This document shows positions 37,137 through 47,100 of a DNA stretch of 64,000 nt, one piece after another (position 1 is the first letter of the stretch; every line of letters begins with the position of its first letter). The DNA is taken from assembly GCF_009847015.1 (NCBI RefSeq), contig NZ_WVEM01000018.1, positions 1 to 64,000 on the forward strand. The letters run 5' to 3'. The notes below the pieces were generated by a model. That model was not told the DNA's origin. It saw only the letters and a program-made list of their open reading frames with translations, and did not search any database. Both the position numbers and the translations under genes were made by a program. Source of the DNA: Sunxiuqinia indica (lineage in GTDB: Bacteria; Bacteroidota; Bacteroidia; Bacteroidales; Prolixibacteraceae).

Positions 37137-37859
37137 TTATTTTTGAGCGATGTATATTGTTGCAATTCCCATGGTCAATCTTCGTTGCCGAACCTGACGA
37201 AAACCGGTATCCGATAAAATATTCAACATATCCTGATCATCAGGGAAAGCCATCACCGACTCGGGTAAATACGTATAAGCTGAAGAATCTTTGGAAACCA
37301 ATCCACCGACAAACGGCAAAATATGGAAGAAATAAAACTTATACAACTGTTTGAACGGGAAATATTTGGGTTTCGAGAACTCCAGAATAATGGCTACCCC
37401 ATTATGATGGAGCACCCGATAAAACTCGTCCAACCCACTCTGTAAGGTTTCAAAGTTACGAACCCCAAAAGCTACTGTGATGGCATCGATCGAATCATCT
37501 TCAAAAGGCATACTTTCCGAATCTCCTTTCTGAAAGCGAATGAGAGAATCCAGTCCTAGCTTTTTAACCTTTTCCTCTCCTACCCTAATCATTTCACCCG
37601 ATAAATCGTAGCCAATAATCTCATCAACATCCAATTTGGAAGTAGCGATAGCGAAATCGCCGGTGCCTGTAGCCACATCTAAAACCCGCTTTGGATGATA
37701 TTCACGGAGAATTTTAACGGCCTTTTTACGCCATAACCGATCGATTCCCAGACTTAAAAAATGATTTAAAAAATCGTATTTTGCCGCGATATTGTCGAAC
37801 ATCTGCTCGACTTGTTGCTTTTTATTTTTATCAGAATTTTGATAGGGAGCTACTGTCAT
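37137..37859 (-). CDS. ubiE: Demethylmenaquinone methyltransferase
   Basis: 240 residues with the UbiE/MenG pattern: FDNIAAKYDFLNHFLSLGID, SAM motif VLDVATGTGDFAI, and AITVAFGVRNFETLQSGL. It performs the last C-methylation of menaquinone, the only quinone of most Bacteroidota, so it is MenG in function. The ATG overlaps the stop of the upstream AIR-synthase-like gene by four bases (ATGA), and porT follows. Confidence 0.96.
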   Translation of the reverse strand: MTVAPYQNSDKNKKQQVEQMFDNIAAKYDFLNHFLSLGIDRLWRKKAVKILREYHPKRVLDVATGTGDFAIATSKLDVDEIIGYDLSGEMIRVGEEKVKKLGLDSLIRFQKGDSESMPFEDDSIDAITVAFGVRNFETLQSGLDEFYRVLHHNGVAIILEFSKPKYFPFKQLYKFYFFHILPFVGGLVSKDSSAYTYLPESVMAFPDDQDMLNILSDTGFRQVRQRRLTMGIATIYIAQK

Positions 37860-38896
37860 TCAGCTTGTGGTATCATTTTATCAATATAACCCAACGACTC
37901 ATCATCAATACGAATTTCGCCTTTCGTAACATGCCCAAGTGTAAAAAACGGTAATTTCGTACTTTGCATAAAATCAACGAAATCATCTTCACTCTCCTGA
38001 GGAACACCAACAATTAAACGTCCCATTGATTCGCCAAACAAAAAGGCATCGCTTCGAATCTCGGCATCGGTTGTAATATCAAATCCAAGTCCGGCTGGCA
38101 TTCCGGCTCTCATCAGGGAAAAGAAAAGTCCACCTTTTCCGACAGGGCTGGCAGAGGTTATCAATTGTTTTGAGATTAACGCTTTCATCGCTTCCTGTAA
38201 ACGAACTTCTACATCAATATTAAACTGAGGAAGCGGCGAATCATACACTTCGTGGTAAAACTCAAGATATTCTGATGAATTGATATCATCGTAAGATTTT
38301 CCGATTACAAAAATATTGTTCCCCTTATTCTTCAGGTTATGCGTAATCACTTTGTCTTTATCTTCCACACTACCCATCATACTAATAATGATTGTAGGTG
38401 TTAAATCACCATGTCCGGTAAAATAGTCGAACCTGATTTTGCGATCAGCAACTTTTATATTGAATTTTTGGCAAGCATTCTCCAAACCCTGTTTTGCACC
38501 CGAAGCAATAAACTGCCCATTCGGATGAGCAATATTAATGTGGTACAAAAAAGCACTCACAGCTTCAGGTTTCACTCCGTAACAAGCCATTCTTCGAGCC
38601 GCCCGACTAATCAAAATTTCAATCGCTTTTTGAGGATCAGTGGCTAAATGATGGTGAAAGGCATGCGTTGTCATGGCCATCATCTGCCCATTGTCAGCAG
38701 TAAAAATACCAGTTTCATCCGAATCTCCATTGGCCACATTTTCAAGCTCCAATCCTTCCTCACTAAAATCATTAAAGTAGTTAACCGGGGCCAGGTTTGG
38801 ATTGACCATTAGGTTAAAAACAATTTCATTAATATCTTTGGGCTCTTCAATCTGATCAATAGAGAACACCTCTTGGTTTTCAACTGTTTCAGCCAT
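37856..38896 (-). CDS. AIR synthase/PurL-related protein
   Basis: 346 residues related to the PurM/PurL ATP-binding superfamily, with VGKGGLFFSLMRAGMPAGLGFDI and the C-terminal RSDAFLFGESMGRLIVGVP as in the AIRS C-terminal domain. It is far too short for PurL (about 1200) and lacks the standard PurM N-terminal glycine motif, so it is a stand-alone paralog of unknown reaction. Translationally coupled to menG (ATGA overlap), suggesting joint expression but not a known pathway link. Confidence 0.82.
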   Translation of the reverse strand: MAETVENQEVFSIDQIEEPKDINEIVFNLMVNPNLAPVNYFNDFSEEGLELENVANGDSDETGIFTADNGQMMAMTTHAFHHHLATDPQKAIEILISRAARRMACYGVKPEAVSAFLYHINIAHPNGQFIASGAKQGLENACQKFNIKVADRKIRFDYFTGHGDLTPTIIISMMGSVEDKDKVITHNLKNKGNNIFVIGKSYDDINSSEYLEFYHEVYDSPLPQFNIDVEVRLQEAMKALISKQLITSASPVGKGGLFFSLMRAGMPAGLGFDITTDAEIRSDAFLFGESMGRLIVGVPQESEDDFVDFMQSTKLPFFTLGHVTKGEIRIDDESLGYIDKMIPQAE

Positions 38897-39002
38897 AACT
38901 TTTAATTCTTTACTTCTTATAAGAAAACAAAAATAGTCAAGTAGTTGATTTTTTCATAAAAAAAAGGGAATTTTAATTTCTCTGAAAAGACAGAAAAATA
39001 CC

Positions 39003-39761
39003 ATGAAACAAAAGATTGCGTTAATTACCGGAGCAACATCCGGCATCGGACTGGAAACCGCTAGAATACTCTCAGAAAATAATTTTAACCTTATCATAAC
39101 CGGACGAAGAAAAAATCGATTGGAAGATTTAAGGCAAGAACTTGAACATGATCATTGTGTTGTCCTCTCCCTTTGCTTTGATATTCAATCAAAAGAAGAA
39201 GTTGACCAAGCACTTTTGTCTTTATCCGAAGAATGGAGAAAAGTTGACGTTCTGATCAACAATGCCGGGCTTGCAGCGGGCTTTGATCCGATTGACAAAG
39301 CTAAAACGGAAGATTGGGAAAGCATGATTGACACCAACATTAAAGGTTTACTTTATGTAACACATGAGGTGTCGAACTGGATGATAAAACGAAACGAAGG
39401 TCACATTTTAAATATTGGGTCGATTGCTGGAATTGAACCTTACCCAAACGGAACGGTCTATTGCGGAACCAAGCATGCGGTAATTGCGATCAGCAAAGCC
39501 ATGCGCATCGAGTTGGCTCCCTACAACATCAAAGTGAGTACGGTGAGTCCGGGAGCTGTTGAAACCGAGTTTTCGCTTGTTCGTTTTAAGGGTGAAAAGG
39601 AAAAAGCCCAAAAAGTGTATGAAGGTTTTACTCCTCTTAATGGCCGTGACATTGCAGAAAGTATTTACTTTGTGGTGTCAAGACCGGCGCATGTTAATAT
39701 TGATGACCTTTTGATCATGCCTACGGCGCAGTCTTCGGCAAGGGATATTTTCAGAAAATAA
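39003..39761 (+). CDS. Short-chain dehydrogenase/reductase (YdfG-like)
   Basis: 252 residues of a classical SDR. Cofactor motif GATSGIGLETA (10-20), NNAG near residue 90, catalytic Ser in NIGSIAG and the YCGTK motif (Tyr, Lys). The sequence TGRRKNRLEDL after strand 2 suggests NADP(H). The closest pattern is YdfG-type 3-hydroxy acid/serine dehydrogenase, but substrate is inferred only. It heads a five-gene plus-strand run with gaps under 10 bases. Confidence 0.92.
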   Translation: MKQKIALITGATSGIGLETARILSENNFNLIITGRRKNRLEDLRQELEHDHCVVLSLCFDIQSKEEVDQALLSLSEEWRKVDVLINNAGLAAGFDPIDKAKTEDWESMIDTNIKGLLYVTHEVSNWMIKRNEGHILNIGSIAGIEPYPNGTVYCGTKHAVIAISKAMRIELAPYNIKVSTVSPGAVETEFSLVRFKGEKEKAQKVYEGFTPLNGRDIAESIYFVVSRPAHVNIDDLLIMPTAQSSARDIFRK

Positions 39762-39767
39762 CAGAAA

Positions 39768-40856
39768 ATGACGATAAGCTCAACATATCTTAAAGAATTT
39801 ACCCAACAGGTTTTTGAAAAAATAGGATGCTCTCCGGCAGAAGCCGAGTTAGCAGCGGATTGCTTAAATCAAGCTGATTTGCGTGGTGTTGATTCGCACG
39901 GAGTTGCCCGCCTGAGTGGCTACATCAGATTGTGGGAAAAGAAGAGGCTAAATGCAAAACCCGATATGAAAGTGGTTCATGAAACACCATCGACCGCGGT
40001 GTTGGATGCTGATTTGGCATTGGGACTGGTTGCCGGCCCCAAAGCCATGCAAATAGCTATCGACAAAGCCAAACAAGTTGGCAGTGGCTGGGTGGCTGTA
40101 AAAAACTCGAATCACTACGGAATTGCAGCCTACCATGCCATGATGGCGCTGGAGGAAGACATGATCGGCATCTCAATGACCAATGCCAGTCCGCTTGTTT
40201 CTCCTACTTTTTCGAAAAGTCGTTTTTTGGGAACTAATCCAATTGCCGTTGCCATTCCGGCCAAAACCGAACCTCCATTTATAATGGATATGGCTACCAC
40301 AACCGTAGCAAATGGGAAACTGGAAGTTTTACAACGCAAAGGCGAAGATGCCCCATTGGGCTGGGCACAGGATAAAGAAGGGCAACCAACAACAGATGCT
40401 TTTACGCTGAAGAAAGGTGGAGCCATGCTTCCGCTTGGTGGCGACCGGCAACACGGAAGCCACAAAGGCTATTGCCTGGGCGCTATGGTCGATATTTTCT
40501 CCGCCGTTTTATCAGGAGCCAATTATGGGCCCTGGGTTCCACCGTTTGTATCCTTTCTCGATCCTCCAGCAGATCCGGTTGGTGATGGCATCGGCCATTT
40601 CTTCGGTGCATTTCGGATTGATGCGTTCCGACCTGCTGAAGATTTTAAAAGTCACATGGATAATTGGATTAAAACTTTTCGTAATGCTGAAACGGTAAAT
40701 CCTAACGATCAGGTTTTAATTCCCGGTGATCCGGAAAGAGAATTAACCGCTGAACGTCAACAAAAAGGCATACCTTTGCAACAAGCTGTTGTTGAAGATT
40801 TAAAACAATTAGCTGCCAGCCTGGACTTAACTTTTAATCCGAAACAACATGCCTAA
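39768..40856 (+). CDS. Ldh family oxidoreductase (malate/lactate dehydrogenase type 2)
   Basis: 362 residues with the YlbC/AllD/MdH2 fold: DLRGVDSHGVARLSGYI at the N-terminus with the catalytic His, the central KNSNHYGIAAYHAM, and GTNPIAVAIPA. These NAD(P)-dependent enzymes oxidise 2-hydroxy acids such as malate, sulfolactate or ureidoglycolate. It begins six bases after the SDR stop and its 3' end overlaps the next gene by eight bases. Confidence 0.93.
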   Translation: MTISSTYLKEFTQQVFEKIGCSPAEAELAADCLNQADLRGVDSHGVARLSGYIRLWEKKRLNAKPDMKVVHETPSTAVLDADLALGLVAGPKAMQIAIDKAKQVGSGWVAVKNSNHYGIAAYHAMMALEEDMIGISMTNASPLVSPTFSKSRFLGTNPIAVAIPAKTEPPFIMDMATTTVANGKLEVLQRKGEDAPLGWAQDKEGQPTTDAFTLKKGGAMLPLGGDRQHGSHKGYCLGAMVDIFSAVLSGANYGPWVPPFVSFLDPPADPVGDGIGHFFGAFRIDAFRPAEDFKSHMDNWIKTFRNAETVNPNDQVLIPGDPERELTAERQQKGIPLQQAVVEDLKQLAASLDLTFNPKQHA

Positions 40857-41559
40857 AACACTGGTCATAACTCCGGTTAAAGACTCGATTGAAACTACGC
40901 TTCAAACAATCGAAGCAATTCATGCGGCAGATGGTGATCATCTGCACTATGTTTATAATGATTTTAGCACGCCCGAGACAAAAAAGATACTTGAAAAGAA
41001 AAAGAAAAAGTTTGGATTTGAGCTGATCAACCTCGAAGAAATTACAAATACTCCATCGCCCAATTACAACCTGGTGCTTCAAATGGCACAGAAAAAAGCA
41101 ATTGACTTAAAAGTGCCTTTGGTGATCGTTGAATCAGATGTAATTATCAAGCGCGACACCTTAGACAACATGTACGACCTCAGCCTGAGTACGCAAAATT
41201 GTGGCATGCTGGGAGCAATTACGACAGATGAATCAGGACAAGTTAATTTTCCGTATCTTAATTTCAAAGGAGAAAAAAAGGAGATTACAGATACATCACA
41301 CAGTTTGAGTTTTTGTTGTACACTACTTAGTTTAAAACTTCTGGAAAGCTTTTCGTTTAAAGAGCTGTCCAGTGAAAAACATTGGTACGATGTATTTATC
41401 TCAAGAAAGTCGAAGTTACTCGGATTTAAAAATTACCTGGTTACAAATCTTCCGGTGGTTCATAAACCACATAGCAGCCGCCCCTGGAAGCAACTCAAAT
41501 ATACCAACCCGCTAAAATACTATTTCAATAAGCTGATTAAACGGAAAGATCGTATTTGA
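40849..41559 (+). CDS. Glycosyltransferase-2-like protein
   Basis: 236 residues with a GT-A-like start (MPKTLVITPVKDSIETTLQT) and a DxD-like element within VIVESDVIIKRD near residue 105. The rest is not strongly diagnostic and the protein is short for a family 2 enzyme. It may act on a cell-surface glycan, or only share the fold. It overlaps the upstream Ldh gene by eight bases and the downstream kinase by one base. Confidence 0.7.
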   Translation: MPKTLVITPVKDSIETTLQTIEAIHAADGDHLHYVYNDFSTPETKKILEKKKKKFGFELINLEEITNTPSPNYNLVLQMAQKKAIDLKVPLVIVESDVIIKRDTLDNMYDLSLSTQNCGMLGAITTDESGQVNFPYLNFKGEKKEITDTSHSLSFCCTLLSLKLLESFSFKELSSEKHWYDVFISRKSKLLGFKNYLVTNLPVVHKPHSSRPWKQLKYTNPLKYYFNKLIKRKDRI

Positions 41560-42599
41560 TGGCTCTCATAAAAAACTACCAACGTTTCAAAGTATTGCTG
41601 CAGCTACTTTTTTGGCTTAGCAGTTTCACTTTTGCGTTGGCTTCCTTTTATGTTGCTTCCGATTTTCATTTCAACCTGGCTAAAGATACCCTGCGAGCAT
41701 TAATTCTTAACACGGGCTTTGCTGTTGGAGTATACGTCAATCTCCGAATTCTTATTCCCAGATTACTGAAAAAGAAATTCTATATTTTTTATGCGTTTTG
41801 GTTGATTATTACCCTGGCTGTCTCGTCCTTAGTCATTCTGACCCTTTTCTACTTCTTGCTTCACTTTAACCGTCCGCGGTTGTTTTCCTCTTACTTCTTC
41901 ACCACGGCTTTCTATGTTGGAGTAACGTCGCTGGTCAAGTTTCTGCACGAATGGATCGAAATGCAGGACATTTCGCTACGTTACAATCAGGTAGAACGTG
42001 AAAAACTGGAAGCAGAACTAAACACTCTGAAAGCCCAGATCAACCCGCACTTTTTGTTTAACTCGCTGAATAACATCTACTCTCTTTCGCTAACAAACTC
42101 CAAAGAAACACCCGGTATGATTTTGAAGTTGTCGGATTTAATGCGCCATGTATTATATGAGTCCCGGGAAAATTTCATTAGTCTAAAAAAAGAAATTGAA
42201 TTTATTCAAAACTTTATCGAACTGCAACGTATCCGGTTATCGGGTAAAACAGATATCAAATTTCAGCTAAGCGGAGAACCGAATAACAAACTCATTATTC
42301 CTTTGATTTTTGAGCCCTTTGTAGATAACGCTTTTAAGCATGGGAGTAAGTCGATTCAGGAAAATCCCTTTATTCATATTGAAATAGAGATCAAAGAGCA
42401 TTGGCTGCATTTTAAGGCAACAAACAGCTTTGATGAGACGAGCACCCATGCAAATCCAAAAGCGTCCGGCATTGGTCTTAAAAACGTACAAAAGCGACTC
42501 GATTATTTGTATAAAAAGGATGAATACGATTTAAAAATCAGTAAAAAAGAAAATATCTTTAGCGTGGAATTACAACTGACTTTAAAAACAATAAAATGA
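41559..42599 (+). CDS. LytS-type sensor histidine kinase
   Basis: 346 residues; ATG 41559 overlaps the previous stop (TGATG). Four transmembrane helices occupy about residues 12-135. The His_kinase domain has the phospho-acceptor box AQINPHFLFNSLNNIYSL (about 170), and an HATPase_c part ends GIGLKNVQKRLDYLY. No extracellular sensor domain is present, so the signal may be membrane-borne. It is coupled to the downstream LytTR regulator by an ATGA overlap and forms a two-component pair with it. Confidence 0.93.
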   Translation: MALIKNYQRFKVLLQLLFWLSSFTFALASFYVASDFHFNLAKDTLRALILNTGFAVGVYVNLRILIPRLLKKKFYIFYAFWLIITLAVSSLVILTLFYFLLHFNRPRLFSSYFFTTAFYVGVTSLVKFLHEWIEMQDISLRYNQVEREKLEAELNTLKAQINPHFLFNSLNNIYSLSLTNSKETPGMILKLSDLMRHVLYESRENFISLKKEIEFIQNFIELQRIRLSGKTDIKFQLSGEPNNKLIIPLIFEPFVDNAFKHGSKSIQENPFIHIEIEIKEHWLHFKATNSFDETSTHANPKASGIGLKNVQKRLDYLYKKDEYDLKISKKENIFSVELQLTLKTIK

Positions 42600-43303
42600 T
42601 CAGAGCAATAGTAGTTGATGACGAACCGTTGGCGCAAAATGTAATTAAGCAGTTTGCCAAGGATATTCCGGAACTTGAAATAGTATGCTACTGTAACAAT
42701 GCTTTAGAGGCCAACAGCCTTTTAAAAGAAGAACATGCTGATTTAATGTTTCTGGATGTTAATATGCCAAGATTAAGCGGCTTAGATTTTTTGAAAAACC
42801 TTACAAATCCTCCATTGGTCATTTTAACAACGGCCTATGCTGACTATGCTATGGAAGGATATGAACTTAACATACTCGACTACCTGAAAAAGCCCTTTTC
42901 ATTTGAACGCTTTTATAAAGCTGTACAAAAAGCTGAAGAACAGTTACTATTAATGGCTGCTCACGACCACGAAGAAAACAATCAGGATTATATTTACATA
43001 AAGGCCAACAAAAAGGCGATCCGGGTTGAATTCAAATCAATAATTTACATCGAAGGTCTGGGTGATTACATTAAAATTCATTTGAAAGATAAACACCTGG
43101 TGACCAATCTATCTATGAAAAAGATGGAAGAGCTACTTCCTGCAACCGAGTTTTTCAGAACTCACAAATCATACATCATCCGACTTGATCAAATCCAATG
43201 CATTGAGGGTAATCAGCTTGAAATTAATGGCCGGAAATTGCCCATTGGTAATAACTTCAGACACGATTTTCAAGAATTGATCAACAAACATATTATCAAA
43301 TAG
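42596..43303 (+). CDS. LytTR-family response regulator
   Basis: 235 residues. The receiver domain has the acidic pair in VVDDEPLA, the phospho-acceptor Asp in LMFLDVNMPRLSG (about residue 54), and the conserved Lys in YLKKPFSFE. A LytTR DNA-binding domain follows (about 130-232) with YIYIKANKKAIRVEF and FFRTHKSYIIRLDQI. It is activated by the adjacent LytS-type kinase. Targets are unknown. Confidence 0.95.
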   Translation: MIRAIVVDDEPLAQNVIKQFAKDIPELEIVCYCNNALEANSLLKEEHADLMFLDVNMPRLSGLDFLKNLTNPPLVILTTAYADYAMEGYELNILDYLKKPFSFERFYKAVQKAEEQLLLMAAHDHEENNQDYIYIKANKKAIRVEFKSIIYIEGLGDYIKIHLKDKHLVTNLSMKKMEELLPATEFFRTHKSYIIRLDQIQCIEGNQLEINGRKLPIGNNFRHDFQELINKHIIK

Positions 43304-43311
43304 CTGATTAG

Positions 43312-44052
43312 CTATATATTAAATCCCTGCTCTCTTAAGGTTGCCAGCAGCTTTTTAGAGAAGAATTCACTTTCAACCTTTTTATAGCGTACATCGGTAA
43401 ATACCTGTGCCAGATTATCTTTCTCATTCTCTTTCACAAACTGTTTTGAACTTGCTAAATTCTCTTTTTCTTCATGCAACTCATTAATTCTTTCAGGCAT
43501 ATAATCCTCATATTTTTCGGAATGAATCACTCCATCCAGCGGCAAACGATCTGTTAACTCAGGTTTGTGATCAGGATAGCCAACAACAACCGCAGTAATC
43601 GGAACAACGCCTTTGGGAAGCTCAAGAACATCAATAAACTCTTTCGCATTGTATAGTGCTGTTCCCAGGTAACAGATACCCAATCCGTGAGACTCCGCTT
43701 CGACACACAAATTCTGAGCAAATAATGAAGCGTCTATCGTTGAATTCATCAACCACAATAAGTTATTATACCCAGCATCCGCATTTCGTTCTTCGCACCA
43801 TAAATTAAACCGGTTAATATCAGCACAAACAGTTAGTAAAACGGGCGCTTGCTTCACCATTGGTTGATTAAAGTGTAAAGGAGCGAGCTTCTCCTTCGCT
43901 TTAATGTCTTTAGTGATGACAACGCTATAAAGCTGCATATTCCCCGTATTTGATGCTCTGGTTCCAGCCTCAATAATCTGGTTCAACACTTCATCCTCAA
44001 TCGGCGTTGATTTATACTGACGAATAGATCGGTGTTTAAAAAGTATGTCCAT
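43312..44052 (-). CDS. Nitroreductase family (FMN) protein
   Basis: 246 residues starting MDILFKHRSIRQYKSTPIEDE, the typical nitroreductase N-terminus with FMN-phosphate-binding Arg/Ser. The middle has GLGICYLGTALYNAKEFID and VVGYPDHKPE, as in NfsA/FRP-like enzymes. It probably reduces flavin-accepted quinones or nitro compounds with NAD(P)H. Convergent with the LytTR gene, 8 bases apart. Confidence 0.92.
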   Translation of the reverse strand: MDILFKHRSIRQYKSTPIEDEVLNQIIEAGTRASNTGNMQLYSVVITKDIKAKEKLAPLHFNQPMVKQAPVLLTVCADINRFNLWCEERNADAGYNNLLWLMNSTIDASLFAQNLCVEAESHGLGICYLGTALYNAKEFIDVLELPKGVVPITAVVVGYPDHKPELTDRLPLDGVIHSEKYEDYMPERINELHEEKENLASSKQFVKENEKDNLAQVFTDVRYKKVESEFFSKKLLATLREQGFNI

Positions 44053-44082
44053 AATTGTTGATCTTTTTTTTTACAAAAGTAC

Positions 44083-44113
44083 AAAAAAAGGGGAAGCCAA
44101 CCGGCTCCCCCTT
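44083..44113 (-). terminator. Terminator of the giant surface-protein gene
   Basis: AAGGGG-AAGCC and GGCT-CCCCCTT (44089-44098, 44103-44113) form a G+C-rich stem. On the minus strand seven T residues follow. It stops transcripts just before the nitroreductase start. Confidence 0.85.
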
Positions 44114-44133
44114 CTTAATCAATCAATTCGGCA

Positions 44134-47100
44134 TTACTTTTTAACAAGCCTTTCAGTTTTGGCAACTACATCATCTTTAGTAATTAAAGTCATGAGGTAG
44201 ATACCACTGCGTAAGTCACCCAAGTCAATGTTAGTGTCAGGGCTAACAATGTCTTTCACACGTTGACCAGCAACGTTTGTAACAATGATTCGTGAAAGTT
44301 TATCAGCATTATCAACAGTAACAAATCCATCAAATGGGTTCGGATACACTTTGAACTCGAGAGAACCATTTATCTCTTCAGCACCAGTAGCAAAATCACC
44401 AGTAGTGAAGTTCCATACTGTATCGTCAGTCAATCCAGCGCTTTCATTACCTGCAGCATCAGCTACAAGACCAGCGTCGAACGTCACAGAGTATTCTGTA
44501 TTTTTATTCAATCCACCTACTTCAGGATCGTAAGTATAGTCTACAGTAACTGTTGCACCGTCAACCATACCCGCAGTTAATGGGATAGTAAGAACAGGAG
44601 TTGTTCCACCAACTTTAGTAATGTAAACATTACCGCTTCCTGCCACAACATCTTCATCAAATGTTACAACAAGTGTTGGGTGGTTATCAGCGATTGTAGC
44701 TCCATCCTCTGGAGAATAAGTGGCAGGCATTGGACCAGTGTTATCACCTACTGTGTAAGTAAACGTAGTTTCGGTCAATGCATTTCCTCCCATATCCATG
44801 ATAGTAGAACCTGCAGTCAGAGTCAAGTCATCTCCATCAGCACCTGTCATCGCAACTGTAAATTCAGTTCCGGTTCCAGGAGTTACAGTACCACCAGTGA
44901 TATCACCTTCCATGATTGTTACTTCACGGTTGAATGTCAATACAACATCGAACGTTTGTTCCATATCATCACCTGAAGCAGGATCAGCAGTAACCATTAG
45001 TTCTTCAAGAGTAACAGATGTGTCGGCTACACATTCGTGAGAATCCATAATTGTAATAACATTCGCTCCTACAACTAAAGAATCAACCACTACTTCTCCG
45101 GCAACTGCACCCATATCAACTCCGTCAACCATTAACATGTAAGGAGCAATACCACCTTCGATATCAGAAATAGTCAACACAGTTCCTTCAACAGAGAACG
45201 AAGCAGTTAACTCATTCTGTACAGGAACAAACGTTTCAAATACAACTTCAGAGATACATCCAAATTCATCTTTCACCTGGAAGTTATAGTGACCATCACT
45301 TTCGTTGTCATCACCATAGGTTAATCCAGAACTATATACATGTGTTGCTGTTCCATCTTCCTCATTGAATGCCATCCATGAGCTCCATGCTCCAACGGTG
45401 CTGGCACCTTCAACTTTTTGGTAACGAACCATCAAGTCACGTCCTTCTTCTGACGTGGCAGTAATACGTACCGTAGGAGATACTTCACCATAACAAGTCA
45501 AATCCTTAATATCAGCAATTACAACTGGTTCAGGAGTTTCAATCATGATGGTGTCACGGGCTTCACAGCCTTCTGCGTCAGTAGCAACAACGACATACTC
45601 ATGTCCTGATGAAACTACGTGTGAGTTAATAGGAGTCTGAGAACGAACCATATCACCATCACGATAAAGATCATAAAGCACACTTCCGTTACCACCTTCA
45701 ACTGTCACAATATCAATAATACCAGAAAGGTCATTTGCACAGATGAAAGCATCTTCATCAACAACAATGTCGATGACAAACTCTTCTGGTTGGTGAACAG
45801 CGATGTAGAATGACTCAGCTGGACATCCTTTCACATCATATGCAGTAACTTCATACTTATCTTCCATTCCGATATACATACTTGTATCATCAACAGAAGC
45901 AAATACATTTTCTAATACATCATTTACGCCTGTAAAATCATCTCCTTCACTATCAACTTCAAATAGATAAGAAACAGATGTACCATCATATTTAGTTCCT
46001 TCAACGGTGTAAGTAAATGGACCACCATTTCCACCAACTACGCTAGCAATTTTGATTGTTCCATCTTCAACACCATAGCAAGTTGCCGGTGTAGTCGTTG
46101 TGTCTGTTACTACAATTTCTACCGGCTCATCAATTACAACACGGTGTTGATCGATAACAGCGCCAGACTGACGTACTTCACCTCCAGTAAAACAGCCTTT
46201 AGCGTCTTTAACCCATGCAATATAGGTTCCTTGCTCTAAGCCTGTAAAAGAAGCATCTGATTGCCACCCTGCATAAACATTGCTAGGCATTGTATATGGA
46301 TGAGAAGGAGATGCAAGATCTGATCTTGTTATCGCATACTCATAAGGAGCAGTACCACCTTCAACCTCAATCGTTAATTTTCCATCAGCACCACCGTTAC
46401 AGGTAACATCTGCTAACCATCTATTTTCTGTAATTTTCAAAGTATCAGGCTGATTAACTTCCCAAGATTCAGGAATCTGACAAGTAGAGAAAGAGAAACC
46501 AGTATTATCACGAATATACAGTGTGTAATGACCGTAAGTTAATGTGTCAAATGTGAAAGCTGTCACATACATTGCATCACCTTCGCTGTCTTTAGGTTCC
46601 CATAGTGCATCGTCCGATTCATCGTAAGTTGGATTATCGCTACTTACTAATTGGAACTGATATCCTGTACCATTACCACCAGATACATCTGTGATAACCA
46701 TTTCACCATCATTTCCGCCATAGCAAGAAACATCGTTAATAGCTACTGTATAATCAAATGGTGAAGGCAATGATAAAGATTCAGTTTCCGAACCATTACA
46801 AAGTGCGCTTGGGTCAGCACCATTGGCTGTCGCATCAGCTGGCTCAATACGATAATATACAGTATAATTACCGTAATCTAATTCATCAAATAGATAACTA
46901 TATCCACCAGTCACAGCGGATGCATTATACCAAGATCCGTCATTCAGTTTAACCTGAGGAGCATATCCTGGCCATCCACCAGTTAACGTGATTGTAATTT
47001 CTCCATCAGGATCATCCATTTCACAATCTGTAGGTATCTTTGAACTCAATTCTACATCCCACATATCAGGTTGTACAACCTCAATGGTGTCAATAACGGA

